Both the position numbers and the translations under genes were made by a program. Shown piece by piece: positions 6,994 to 16,570 of a stretch of 64,000 nt of DNA (position 1 is its first letter; every line of letters begins with the position of its first letter). The notes beneath the pieces were generated by a model. The model was given only the letters and a program-made list of their open reading frames with translations, had not been told where the DNA came from and made no database searches. Origin of the DNA: Veillonella nakazawae (GTDB taxonomy: Bacteria > Bacillota > Negativicutes > Veillonellales > Veillonellaceae); the NCBI RefSeq assembly GCF_013393365.1, contig NZ_AP022321.1, forward strand, positions 1,088,001-1,152,000, given 5' to 3'.

Positions 6994-8928
6994 CTATAAT
7001 GCTGTTTCTTGTACTAATGCACCATTGAGATAAACCTCAATGCGAACATTACCTACACCAGAAACTTTTTTAACAATACGATCACCAGGTTTATTTGTAT
7101 CATCGTAGATAACAGCAGAACCGTCATCATCTTTTACGACAATTTTTAGCTCTTGGTTTTTAGAGCCTGCCGGAACTGTAATATCTACCGTACCAGTAGT
7201 TTTATTACTACTACTGTCAGATTTTTTATCATCTTTCTTTTTGTCATTTTTATATTCAGTAGTTAGATTTACTACAGTACCTTCATCAATTTCATCGCCA
7301 GCTTTTATGCTTTGTTCTGTTACAATAGATTTTTCCTCTACAGAACCAGCGACTTGATTAACACCAAGATGAGCATTACTCAATGTATCTCGTGCATCTT
7401 TTAAAGTCATACCAATGACATTTGGCATTTGAATCTTTTTAGCTTTTGCTTTATTTACAACGAGATCAATTGTTGTGCCTTTAGAAACTTTAGAATCACC
7501 AGATGGACTTTGAGCTATGATAACACCATCAGGTTTATTATCTACAGACTGTTGTGTTACTTTACCAACAACTAAACCAACATCTTTAAGTCGTTGTCGA
7601 GCTTGATCTACTGTTAAACCAGACAAATCCGGTACTGTAATATCACCAACACCTTTAGATACAACAAGGTGAATTGTACGTTGTTCTTTAACCTTTTCTC
7701 CTGCACCTGGTGTTTGAGAAATAACTTGACCAGCTGGTACATCAGGATTAGTAACCTCGCTTGTAGAAACACGCAAATGTTTATCTTCTAAAATATTTTT
7801 AGCTACAGAAACTTGTTTACCCACAACATTAGGTACATCTACAGTTGTGTTACTCCAGAAATTACCATAACTCAAGAAGGCACCTAAGAAGGCTACTAAA
7901 AAAATTACGGCAGCCCCTAGGACGATATATTTTTGTGGGATAGATGCTATTTTACTTAACATACTCTTCTTTTTACCCTCATCTTTTTGCTCTTCTTGAA
8001 TATCACTGAAATCCTCAAGTGCTTCAGGATCAACAGCTGGTATCATTTGGGTTGCAAAATCATATGGTTCATGACGTTGAGTTTTACCCATTGTAAAGCC
8101 TTGAGACAATCGTAAATCACTTATCATGTCAGAAATAGAATCAAAACGATCTTCAGGGTTTTTAGATAATGCCTTCATTACGACAGCTTCTAAAAGCGGT
8201 GGGATTGAAGGATTATATCGAGTTGGAGGCGCTACTTTTTCACGTACATGTTTTAATGCTACTGCAATTGGAGTCTCCCCTTCAAAAGGAACTTTACCTG
8301 TAAGCATTTCATATAAAACTACGCCTAAAGAGTAGATATCAGTATTACCATCTACTGGTTTTCCACTGGCTTGTTCAGGTGATAAATAGTGAGCAGAGCC
8401 TAAAATCGAATTCGTGTACATAACTGTATTAGTAGCATTCATAGCTCGAGCAATACCAAAGTCAGTTACTTTTACACGCCCCGTACGAGTAATTATGACA
8501 TTATGAGGTTTAATATCACAATGCACTATTCCCATCGTATGCGCATGTTCTAACCCCTCTGCGATAGCAATAGTGAATTTTACAGCCTCGTCTATGGATA
8601 GTCTTCCATGTCGCGTTATATACTCTTTTAATGTTTCACCATCTACATATTCCATAATGATATAGTGTAAATCTTGATCAAACCCTACATCATACATATT
8701 TACAATATTAGGATGATTTAGTTTGCCCGCCGCTTGTGCTTCTCGTTTAAAACGCGTAACAAACTCATCATCATTAGCAAAGTTAGCATGCAATACTTTA
8801 ATTGCTACTTGTCTACCTAATAAGGTATCTTCTCCAAGGTATACGTCAGCCATTCCGCCAACGCCAATTTTATCAACAATTCGGTAGCGGTTATCTAGAA
8901 GTATACCTTTTATATTCATAGTACTCAT
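6994..8928 (-). CDS. prkC: Ser/Thr protein kinase with PASTA repeats
   Basis: A membrane kinase that senses muropeptides or lipid II outside and phosphorylates cytoplasmic targets. Of 644 residues, about 1-275 form a Hanks kinase: GVGGMADVY glycine loop, Lys44, catalytic segment HCDIKPHN (136-143; the usual HRD Arg is Cys) and DFG at 156-158. A transmembrane segment lies near 331-353, then three PASTA repeats (about 362-430, 431-497, 498-562) and an unrecognised C-terminal tail of some 80 residues. Its cognate phosphatase gene is directly upstream. A second in-frame ATG at codon 4 is also possible as start. Confidence 0.97.
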   Translation of the reverse strand: MSTMNIKGILLDNRYRIVDKIGVGGMADVYLGEDTLLGRQVAIKVLHANFANDDEFVTRFKREAQAAGKLNHPNIVNMYDVGFDQDLHYIIMEYVDGETLKEYITRHGRLSIDEAVKFTIAIAEGLEHAHTMGIVHCDIKPHNVIITRTGRVKVTDFGIARAMNATNTVMYTNSILGSAHYLSPEQASGKPVDGNTDIYSLGVVLYEMLTGKVPFEGETPIAVALKHVREKVAPPTRYNPSIPPLLEAVVMKALSKNPEDRFDSISDMISDLRLSQGFTMGKTQRHEPYDFATQMIPAVDPEALEDFSDIQEEQKDEGKKKSMLSKIASIPQKYIVLGAAVIFLVAFLGAFLSYGNFWSNTTVDVPNVVGKQVSVAKNILEDKHLRVSTSEVTNPDVPAGQVISQTPGAGEKVKEQRTIHLVVSKGVGDITVPDLSGLTVDQARQRLKDVGLVVGKVTQQSVDNKPDGVIIAQSPSGDSKVSKGTTIDLVVNKAKAKKIQMPNVIGMTLKDARDTLSNAHLGVNQVAGSVEEKSIVTEQSIKAGDEIDEGTVVNLTTEYKNDKKKDDKKSDSSSNKTTGTVDITVPAGSKNQELKIVVKDDDGSAVIYDDTNKPGDRIVKKVSGVGNVRIEVYLNGALVQETAL

Positions 8929-8946
8929 TATTTCTCCATTTCTAGA

Positions 8947-9648
8947 TTAGATTGTTCCCACCACAATGGTCACATTATCTCCTGCTCCGACATCATATAC
9001 GGCTTCCATCAATGATTCTACAACCTTCATATCATCATTATTAGATTGTAATGCACTAGCAATAATATCATCTGATACATAACCACATAGTCCATCAGTG
9101 CAAAGTAAAATACGATCACCTGGAAGAATAGATTCTACACCACTATCAACCTCTAAAGTATCATCAACCCCAACTGCACGGGTCAATAAGTTTCGTTGAG
9201 GGTGATTTAGCATTTCATCCTTTGTAATCTCTCCAGCAGTTAATAATTCTTGTACCATAGAATGATCTGTAGTAATTTGTCGTAAAAGACCATCTCTATA
9301 TACATACAAACGACTATCACCAACACTTGCCCAGTATAAATGGTCACCATTAACGGCCGTAACAACAGCAGTAGTGCCCATACCAGCAAGACGTTCTTCA
9401 TGAGCTACGCGATTGGCTATACGTTCATTGGCATGAATAATAGCATCACATAAATCTTGTTGCCCCACTGATTCAATGGAGGCCAAATACTCTTTAATTT
9501 CATCAACAGCATAGGTACTAGCGATTTCACCGCCACTATATCCACCCATGCCATCAGTGACAGCACAAATAGGACCGTCTATAAAAAATCGATCTTCATT
9601 GCGCTGACGCACAAGTCCAATTTTACTTAAACCAACAAAATTATTCAT
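8947..9648 (-). CDS. prpC: PP2C-type Ser/Thr phosphatase (PrpC/Stp)
   Basis: Removes phosphate from PrkC and its substrates, using two metal ions. PPM motifs are all visible: RNEDRF, DGMGGYSGGEIAS, GMGTTAV, GDSRLYVYRDG, CTDGL and GDNVTIVV. I start it at 9648 because that ATG has AGGAG 6 nt upstream; an in-frame codon seven residues earlier at 9669 lacks one. This gives 233 residues, normal for the family. The ATG overlaps the rlmN stop (ATGAATAA), so the two are probably translationally coupled. Confidence 0.97.
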   Translation of the reverse strand: MNNFVGLSKIGLVRQRNEDRFFIDGPICAVTDGMGGYSGGEIASTYAVDEIKEYLASIESVGQQDLCDAIIHANERIANRVAHEERLAGMGTTAVVTAVNGDHLYWASVGDSRLYVYRDGLLRQITTDHSMVQELLTAGEITKDEMLNHPQRNLLTRAVGVDDTLEVDSGVESILPGDRILLCTDGLCGYVSDDIIASALQSNNDDMKVVESLMEAVYDVGAGDNVTIVVGTI

Positions 9649-10687
9649 AATTCTCCTTTTCCCGACCATGAGCTGCTTTTAATTGCCCACATGCGGCTTG
9701 GATAGCATCGCCCATCTCTTTTCGTACCGTTACAGATACGCCATAGGAAGCAACGATGTCTTTAAATGTATTCATATTTGTAATAGATGGTTTATATAAT
9801 TCTATATGTTCATTGCCATTAACAGGTATTAAGTTAACATGGCAATTTGGGAAATCTTTACAGATTTTCCCCAATGCATGAGCCTCCTTCATAGATGCAT
9901 TTACTGAATCTATAAGAATATACTCAAAGGTGATACGACGTTGAGTCGTATCATAATAATATTTTACCGCATCTAAGACTTCCGTCAATTCATAACGAGC
10001 CCCAACTGGCATAATACTACGACGCACTTCATTATTTGTAGCATGTAATGAAAGAGCCAAAGTTATAGGCAAACCTTCATCAGCTAATTTATAAATATTA
10101 GGAACCCAACCACAAGTGGAAATAGTCATCTTACGATAACTAATATTACAAATTACCGGATCGTGTAACAATTGCAAAGCTTGTAACACATTATCATAGT
10201 TTTGTAATGGTTCCCCTGCCCCCATAACTACAACAGAGTGGATTTGCTCTTTTGTAAGAGCTCCGAAAATAACGACTTGTCCAATGATTTCAGACACTGT
10301 TAAATCACGATATAAACCACCTTGTGTAGAGGCGCAGAACACACAGCCCATGGCACAGCCAACTTGAGAAGAAACACATACAGAGTATCCATAATGTTGC
10401 TCCATTAAAACGGCTTCTACCCGGCTTTGATCTGTCATTTCAACAAGGATTTTACGAGTCTTCCCATCTGGAGATACAGACTCAGTAATTAATGTTGGTA
10501 AAGAAATAACACAGTTATCACTTAACCATTGACGCAACTCTTTAGGATACTGCGTCATCTCTTCAAAATCAAATATATATCTATGATAAATATAGTCTAT
10601 TAACTGTTTCGCTCGAAACTTTTGTATATTATGGGTCTTAAAGATAGATTGTAACTCTTCTAAAGACTTACCCAATAATTCTATCAT
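9641..10687 (-). CDS. rlmN: 23S rRNA/tRNA adenine-C2 methyltransferase
   Basis: A radical-SAM enzyme that methylates C2 of A2503 in 23S rRNA and A37 of some tRNAs. The CxxxCxxC cluster is at Cys111, Cys115 and Cys118 in GCAMGCVFCAS, with GAGEPLQNYD and SLHATNNEVR further on. The 348 residues match the family length. It follows rsmB by 18 bp and overlaps prpC by 8 bp, in the common Firmicute order rsmB-rlmN-prpC-prkC. Confidence 0.98.
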   Translation of the reverse strand: MIELLGKSLEELQSIFKTHNIQKFRAKQLIDYIYHRYIFDFEEMTQYPKELRQWLSDNCVISLPTLITESVSPDGKTRKILVEMTDQSRVEAVLMEQHYGYSVCVSSQVGCAMGCVFCASTQGGLYRDLTVSEIIGQVVIFGALTKEQIHSVVVMGAGEPLQNYDNVLQALQLLHDPVICNISYRKMTISTCGWVPNIYKLADEGLPITLALSLHATNNEVRRSIMPVGARYELTEVLDAVKYYYDTTQRRITFEYILIDSVNASMKEAHALGKICKDFPNCHVNLIPVNGNEHIELYKPSITNMNTFKDIVASYGVSVTVRKEMGDAIQAACGQLKAAHGREKENYE

Positions 10688-10705
10688 GGTACTCCATTTC
10701 TATTA

Positions 10706-12061
10706 TTATGATATGCGTTTTACACGAGCCATAAAGAATCCATCCATCTGATCTCGTGGCGGATATGTTGTAATCATACCCTCTACAGCTTGTGGCAACC
10801 CTTCAAATGATACAGGATCAATGATAAAGTTCTTATGAGTTGCTAGGAATTTTTCTAGTACATCCTCATTTTCCCCACTATTGATAGTACAAGTAGAGTA
10901 TACTAAATATCCATCAACTTTAACCATTTCAGCAGCTTTTTCTAATATTTCAAGCTGTAATGGAGGTAAGTCAGTAAGTAAAGATTGTGTTTTACGCCAA
11001 CGCATATCCAACTTTTTTTGTAATATGCCAAGTCCAGAACACGGTGCATCTACTAAGACGCGATCGAATTGTTCTTTCCAATTATCGGGTAAATAACGAC
11101 CGTCTTGTAGCTTAGTTGAAACTATGGATACTCCAAGTCGTTCAGCATTTTGATTCATAAGCTCTAATTTATGATCGTATATATCACAACTCATAATAGC
11201 ACCCGTATTATTCATGAGACTTGCCATATGCATAGACTTACCACCTGGTGCAGCACAACAATCTAATATGCGCTCTCCTGGCTTAGGATCAACTACATGA
11301 GCAATGAGCATAGAGGCTTTATCCATAAAAGTAATATGACCTTCCATAACAGGTTTTGCTTTTTCCAAATGCCCTTGATGTGCATCAATATAAACTACTT
11401 CTGGAATATCATTGTCCTGTTCAACAGTCCAACCTAAATCTCGTAGTTCTTTTAAACAATCCTCAATAGATACTTTTACAGTATTTATACGTGCTGTCAA
11501 ACGAGGTTGTTCATTAAACCAAGCACAAAGATCTATAGTCTTATCCTTCCCCATTTCATTCATCCATAAATCAACAAGCCATAAAGGTTGATTATAAATG
11601 AAAGAAATTTCTTCAGCCTCAGACTTGGCAAGTTCACCAATAGAAATACTATCACTTTCACGTAATACTGAACGTAATACGGCATTTACAAAGCCAGATA
11701 ATCCTCTAGTTAACTTTTTTGCCAGTTTTACAGATTCATTGACCGCTGCACTTTCAGGGACTTTATCCATATAGATAATTTGATAAATGCCAAGTCTAAG
11801 GATTTCTACAACCATGGACGATAATTTCTTTAATGGTCTTTTCGCGAAATGAACAATAATGGCATCTAAATAATTTTTTCTACGGATAACACCATAGACC
11901 AACTCCGTGAAAAATCTTCGATCTAAATCGGATAAATGATATTTTTGTAAATACTCTTGTAACTTGATATTGGCATAAGCACCATTACGATTAATATCAC
12001 TCAAAGCTTTCACTGCGAGCAATCGAATATTTAGTTGTTGATTCGTTTTAACTTCAGTCAT
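10706..12061 (-). CDS. rsmB: 16S rRNA cytosine-C5 methyltransferase
   Basis: Makes m5C967 in 16S rRNA. The N-terminal third is a NusB-like RNA-binding domain (RFFTELVYGVIRRKNYLD), and the C-terminal part is a SAM-dependent methyltransferase with CCAAPGGKSMH, DAPCSGLG and the YSTCTIN catalytic cysteine. Two tandem ATGs lie at 12064 and 12061; the second has the better distance (6 nt) to the AGGA ribosome-binding site, giving 451 residues. The start lies inside the end of the DUF116 gene, so they are coupled. Confidence 0.97.
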   Translation of the reverse strand: MTEVKTNQQLNIRLLAVKALSDINRNGAYANIKLQEYLQKYHLSDLDRRFFTELVYGVIRRKNYLDAIIVHFAKRPLKKLSSMVVEILRLGIYQIIYMDKVPESAAVNESVKLAKKLTRGLSGFVNAVLRSVLRESDSISIGELAKSEAEEISFIYNQPLWLVDLWMNEMGKDKTIDLCAWFNEQPRLTARINTVKVSIEDCLKELRDLGWTVEQDNDIPEVVYIDAHQGHLEKAKPVMEGHITFMDKASMLIAHVVDPKPGERILDCCAAPGGKSMHMASLMNNTGAIMSCDIYDHKLELMNQNAERLGVSIVSTKLQDGRYLPDNWKEQFDRVLVDAPCSGLGILQKKLDMRWRKTQSLLTDLPPLQLEILEKAAEMVKVDGYLVYSTCTINSGENEDVLEKFLATHKNFIIDPVSFEGLPQAVEGMITTYPPRDQMDGFFMARVKRIS

Positions 12062-12836
12062 CATTTTTCCTACCAATTAATTGTTCAACTGCTGCGCGAA
12101 CACGTTGAGGATCTACTGTAGTATTGCAACAAGGTCCATTAGGTCTTTCATTTAAAACACCAATGACAGGTATGGGAAATACATCAGCCATGCCACTTGC
12201 TAAATCACGTTCACAAGCAATAGCTACAATAGCCTTTGGTCGTGCTTCTTTTACCTTCATTCGCGCTAATGTACCACCTGTTACCACTATAAATTGACAG
12301 CCATACTCTTTAGCAATTTGCAATAAACTTCCAACTTGGCATCTACCACATTGCTTACAATTGTATACATCATGTGTAACCTTATGAACACATGAACTTT
12401 CTTGTAAACAATGAGGTGTTAATAACAATATACGTTCTGGATCAACTGTATACATATCAAGCATCACGAGATGATTAATCAAATCAATCATAGACTGACG
12501 CAATTGATCCTTAGTAACCCCTCTCACTTTGCCAATCAATAAAGATAATGGAAATAATCCATATATAAACCGATTAGCTATCCTTAAAACAATAGGATGT
12601 AACCGTAGTATACCAAAACTAGCAATAATCAAGGATATACACAATAACCATATAACACAAATGCATACAGAAAAAATCACTGTACTTATTATGGGTGCAA
12701 TAGGATGTAATTGTGAAAGCCCCGGTTCTAACACATACATTAGAAATCCGATTATTGCTGTAATTAAAGTACATGTAATTGATGATAATATCAGGTATAA
12801 CGGATACGTTTCGTACTGCTTATATTGAGTCTCCAA
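12054..12836 (-). CDS. DUF116 membrane-anchored cysteine-rich protein
   Basis: Two or three hydrophobic segments fill the first third, followed by a soluble domain with a cysteine cluster (HCLQESSCVHK, then CKQCGRCQ, later ACERD and GPCCNT), which looks like a metal- or cluster-binding site. This fits DUF116, a family of unknown function. I favour the TTG at 12836 because it has AAGGAAGG 8 nt upstream; ATGs at 12866 or the ORF limit at 12878 lie deep in fmt and lack a site. It overlaps fmt by 17 bp. It sits between formyl-Met-tRNA and rRNA modification genes, which suggests a translation or metal role but does not show it. Confidence 0.85.
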   Translation of the reverse strand: METQYKQYETYPLYLILSSITCTLITAIIGFLMYVLEPGLSQLHPIAPIISTVIFSVCICVIWLLCISLIIASFGILRLHPIVLRIANRFIYGLFPLSLLIGKVRGVTKDQLRQSMIDLINHLVMLDMYTVDPERILLLTPHCLQESSCVHKVTHDVYNCKQCGRCQVGSLLQIAKEYGCQFIVVTGGTLARMKVKEARPKAIVAIACERDLASGMADVFPIPVIGVLNERPNGPCCNTTVDPQRVRAAVEQLIGRKNDD

Positions 12837-13830
12837 AAACGATACCTTCCTTAATCTGATGTCCATTAATAAAATCAATTGCAGAAATGCGTTTTTTATT
12901 TTCTGGTTGGACTTCTGTTAATAGAATTATATTTCCATCACCACAAAATACACCTAAACCGGCTATTTTAGATACTATTGTACCAGGCACAGTTGTGGCT
13001 GATATTGCAATTGGTACATGTTTACCATGGACATCTATCAAACCGTGAGTCGTATCACTTGGAACTACTTCTGCTGACCATACTTTTAAACGTTTTCCAT
13101 TGAGATACGTATAACATCCAGGAGCTGGATTAAGACCTCTAATAAGATTTACAATTTCATTAGCAGGCTTAGACCAGTCAATCTGACCCATTTCCTTTGT
13201 AATCTTAGCAGTATGTGTAGCCATTGTATCATCTTGTGGCGTCGCCACAATTTCTCCATTAACCCACCGAGTTAATACTGGAACGATTGTTTTGCCCCCT
13301 AGTAATGCCATACGTTCAAATAATTGCCCTGTTGTTTCACCACACAAAATATCAGTCTCCACGATATCAATAATATCGCCTGTATCAAGGCCATCATCCA
13401 TATGCATAATTGTAACACCTGTCTTAGTATCACCATTTAATATGGCATAATGAATTGGTGCAGCACCTCTATACTTAGGTAAAATAGATGCATGTACGTT
13501 AATACATCCATATTGTGGTAAACGAATAAGCCATGGCGGTAAAATTTTACCGTATGCAATAACCACTACTACGTCGGGATTTAGAGCTTCTAGTTCTGCT
13601 TGTACTTGTTCATCACGTAATGTTACCGGTTGGAATACAGGTAAATTATGATTTAAAGCTGCCACTTTTACAGGTGGCATTTGAACTTGTTTACCGCGAC
13701 CTTTTTGTTTATCTGGCTGACAGTATACACCAACAATAGAGTGACCAGCCTTTATTAATGCTTCCAAAGTAGGAACAGAAAAATCAGGCGTCCCCATAAA
13801 TACGACGCGTAATTGTTTTTGATTAGACAA
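12820..13830 (-). CDS. fmt: Methionyl-tRNA formyltransferase
   Basis: Formylates initiator Met-tRNA using 10-formyl-tetrahydrofolate. The 336 residues include the FMGTPDFSVPTLEAL start, CINVHASILPKYRGAAPI with the catalytic Asn-His-Asp region, and HMDDGLDTGDI, then a C-terminal tRNA-binding OB domain. The ATG overlaps the def stop by 8 bp (ATGTCTAA). The def-fmt pair works in sequence: formylate, then deformylate the nascent chain. Confidence 0.98.
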   Translation of the reverse strand: MSNQKQLRVVFMGTPDFSVPTLEALIKAGHSIVGVYCQPDKQKGRGKQVQMPPVKVAALNHNLPVFQPVTLRDEQVQAELEALNPDVVVVIAYGKILPPWLIRLPQYGCINVHASILPKYRGAAPIHYAILNGDTKTGVTIMHMDDGLDTGDIIDIVETDILCGETTGQLFERMALLGGKTIVPVLTRWVNGEIVATPQDDTMATHTAKITKEMGQIDWSKPANEIVNLIRGLNPAPGCYTYLNGKRLKVWSAEVVPSDTTHGLIDVHGKHVPIAISATTVPGTIVSKIAGLGVFCGDGNIILLTEVQPENKKRISAIDFINGHQIKEGIVFGDSI

Positions 13831-14311
13831 TTTCTTTCTCCTCTGGGTGATCAGTAATCAATCGTAAGTTAGTTGCTTTTTCAATAAACAAATGACCTTC
13901 TAAATGATCAATCTCATGTTGAAAAATACGCGCTAAAAATCCTTCAGCTTTAATTGTTACCTTTTTATTATGAGGGTCTATACCTTTAACAGTAATTTTG
14001 TCGAATCTTTCCACATCGCCAAAATACCCTGGTACACTTAAACAACCCTCTGGTCCCACTTGAGATCCCTCAGCATGCGTAATTTCAGGATTAATCAATG
14101 CAATGAGACCACTACCGGCATGATCATCTACGACGATAATTCGTTTTGACACCGCTACTTGAGGTGCAGCAAGCCCAACGCCATCAGTCTCATACATTGT
14201 TTCCGCCATATCATCGATAAGGGCTCTAAGTTTTTTATTAACATGTTCTACAGGTTCCGCAATTTGTTTTAAAACGGGGTGACCTGCTTTCACAACATCT
14301 AATACTGCCAT
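13823..14311 (-). CDS. def: Peptide deformylase
   Basis: Removes the N-formyl group from nascent proteins. All three motifs are present: GVGLAAPQ (44-51), EGCLSVPG with metal ligand Cys90, and QHEIDHLEG with His132, Glu133 and His136. At 162 residues it is a compact type 1 enzyme. It sits 13 bp after priA and overlaps fmt. Confidence 0.98.
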   Translation of the reverse strand: MAVLDVVKAGHPVLKQIAEPVEHVNKKLRALIDDMAETMYETDGVGLAAPQVAVSKRIIVVDDHAGSGLIALINPEITHAEGSQVGPEGCLSVPGYFGDVERFDKITVKGIDPHNKKVTIKAEGFLARIFQHEIDHLEGHLFIEKATNLRLITDHPEEKEIV

Positions 14312-14324
14312 TTATACTCCTATG

Positions 14325-16508
14325 CTAAACAGGATCTACATCAATCAAAAGTCCTTCTTGTGTGAAGATCCATGAATTATATATATATTCTTTTAAATTT
14401 GATAAGTCAGTACCTCGAATCATAATCGCTAAACGATACATATCCCGTACTTTTTTGATACTTGCTTCATAAGGTCCATTAATGAGAATATCGGTATCAC
14501 CTTTATGGACCTCTAAATCGCTTACAATACGATTAGCTATGGCCTCTAAGGTCTCCATATTTTGATGACGCACTACCATGTGAATCATCTCTCTAAACGG
14601 AGGATATCCTAATGCTTTACGATTTTGAATTTCTTCGTTGTAAAAGCCTACATAATCATGAGCCTTACTCTTTATTATAGCATAATTTAACGGATTATAT
14701 GTTTGTATTACTACACTGCCCGGTTTATCACCACGACCAGCCCTGCCAGATGTCTGTGTAAGTAAATCAAAAGTTCTTTCAGATGCGGAATATACAGGAA
14801 TATTTAAAACTGAATCAGCCGTTAAAATACCGACAGCTGTTACATCTTTAAAGTCATGACCTTTTGACACCATTTGTGTTCCCAGTAAGATATCATATTT
14901 ATGAGTCCCAAAATCATGTAAAATATCTTCTGCTAATTGTTTGTTTTTAGTTATGTCTTGATCAAGGCGGGCAATACGAGCCGATTTGAAATGACGTCGC
15001 AACTCTTCCTCCACCTTTTGTGTACCTGATCCAAAGAATTTAATGCGTTGACTATTACACTTTGGACAGATTGTAGGAATCGGTTCATGATGTTCACAGT
15101 AATGGCACCGTAATTCTTCACCTGCTTGGTGATACACCATAGCTACATCACAATGAGGACACATAATAGTTTCCCCGCAATCGCGACACATTACAAAGGT
15201 ACTATAACCACGTCTATTCAATAGAATAATCATTTGGTTATGTTCATTCAATGTTTTTTGAATCAAGCTACTCATAGCATCAGAAAAAACAGAATAGTTG
15301 CCATGAAGAATTTCTTCCTTCATGTCCACAATAGTTACTTTTGGCATTGGTTGTTCAAAAATACGATGTGGTAATTCAAGCAAATGATACTCCCCTTGCT
15401 TAGCTTTGTAATAGGAGGTTACAGATGGTGTTGCAGAACCTAGTATTACAGGACAACCATGTGCTTCCCCACGCCATAATGCAACATTTCTAGCATGGTA
15501 ACGAACCATGTCCTCTTGCTTATAAGAAGTATCATGCTCTTCATCTACTACGATAAGTCCAATGTCCTCTGCGGGAGCAAATACTGCTGATCGTGCACCA
15601 ATGATAATATGACTATCCTTGCGACGTAAACGCTCCCAGTTATTATTGCGTTGTTGAACTGTTAACTTACTATGAAATACTACAACTTCATCACCAAAGG
15701 TTTCTACAAAACGACGCACTATCTGATCTGTCAAAATAATTTCTGGAACCAAAATAATAGCAGTTTTATCTTGGCTAATACATTTTGCCGTAGCTTTTAA
15801 GTACAATTGGGTTTTTCCACTACCTGTTACGCCATGCAACAAAAAGGTTTTATGCTGATGTGTATTCATCACCACTTGTATCGGTTCATACACAGCTTGT
15901 TGTGCATCAGTTAATGGTATATTTACTTCTTCTGTAAATAGTTCATCAAAAGAGGTTTTTGTAGCTTTAAATCTAGATTCAATAGTAATCCCCTTAGCTT
16001 CACTCACTTGTTTAATGACCATTCGAGAAAAACCTTTAGCCAATAATAATGCTTTTGATGCGCCACCCACTTCAAGTAAATATTTAGCCAATTCCCGTTG
16101 TTTCTTTTTTCGTTCACTAAATTGTTCTACCGTGAAAGCAGGTGTAACCACAAGCCATTCTTCCTTAGGCGCCTCATAAGATTTTAGAGTTTTATTAACT
16201 GTAAATAAACGCAATGCATCGCCATAAGAGAATAAATAATATTCATTTAAACGACGGGCCGTATCCATCATTTCAGGTGTAAACCAAGGTTCATTGTCTA
16301 ATACTTGAACAATATTTCGCAATTTAAATTCAGGAGGTTCTAATAATTCTTCATAACCAATCAGAATTCCCTCTTCACGACTATTGCCTAAAGGAATAAG
16401 TACACGTGTACCAGGTAAGATATTGCCAAACTTTTCAGGCATTAAGTAGCTTAACGGTTTATGAAGTTGTTTAGCAGGTCTATTGATGATAACTTTTGCG
16501 ACACGCAT
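14325..16508 (-). CDS. priA: Primosomal protein N' (replication restart helicase)
   Basis: A superfamily 2 DNA helicase that reloads the replisome at stalled forks. The 727 residues show the 3'-OH-binding N-terminal domain, Walker A GVTGSGKT, the DEEH box in VVDEEHDTSYKQ, and the paired zinc-binding cysteines (CRDCGETIMCPHCD, CHYCEHH, CPKC) inserted in the helicase core. The final GRAGRGDKPG motif is helicase motif VI. It is first in the operon ending at rpe; the metK terminator is upstream, and AAAGGA precedes the ATG. Confidence 0.97.
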   Translation of the reverse strand: MRVAKVIINRPAKQLHKPLSYLMPEKFGNILPGTRVLIPLGNSREEGILIGYEELLEPPEFKLRNIVQVLDNEPWFTPEMMDTARRLNEYYLFSYGDALRLFTVNKTLKSYEAPKEEWLVVTPAFTVEQFSERKKKQRELAKYLLEVGGASKALLLAKGFSRMVIKQVSEAKGITIESRFKATKTSFDELFTEEVNIPLTDAQQAVYEPIQVVMNTHQHKTFLLHGVTGSGKTQLYLKATAKCISQDKTAIILVPEIILTDQIVRRFVETFGDEVVVFHSKLTVQQRNNNWERLRRKDSHIIIGARSAVFAPAEDIGLIVVDEEHDTSYKQEDMVRYHARNVALWRGEAHGCPVILGSATPSVTSYYKAKQGEYHLLELPHRIFEQPMPKVTIVDMKEEILHGNYSVFSDAMSSLIQKTLNEHNQMIILLNRRGYSTFVMCRDCGETIMCPHCDVAMVYHQAGEELRCHYCEHHEPIPTICPKCNSQRIKFFGSGTQKVEEELRRHFKSARIARLDQDITKNKQLAEDILHDFGTHKYDILLGTQMVSKGHDFKDVTAVGILTADSVLNIPVYSASERTFDLLTQTSGRAGRGDKPGSVVIQTYNPLNYAIIKSKAHDYVGFYNEEIQNRKALGYPPFREMIHMVVRHQNMETLEAIANRIVSDLEVHKGDTDILINGPYEASIKKVRDMYRLAIMIRGTDLSNLKEYIYNSWIFTQEGLLIDVDPV

Positions 16509-16532
16509 ACATTATATCCTTTCATTTACTAT

Positions 16533-16567
16533 AAAAGGTCTCAGTAGAAATTCTACTAAGACCTTTT
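16533..16567 (-). terminator. Terminator of metK
   Basis: The outer stem AAAAGGTCT/AGACCTTTT is perfect, with a further AGTAGAA/TTCTACT pairing inside. On the minus strand it ends in TTTTATAG, straight after the metK stop and before priA. Confidence 0.8.
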
Positions 16568-16570
16568 GTA

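Noticed and set aside
7420..7860. Direct repeats in prkC
   Set aside because: These are the three PASTA repeats of the protein, diverged at the DNA level, not a DNA repeat or CRISPR array.
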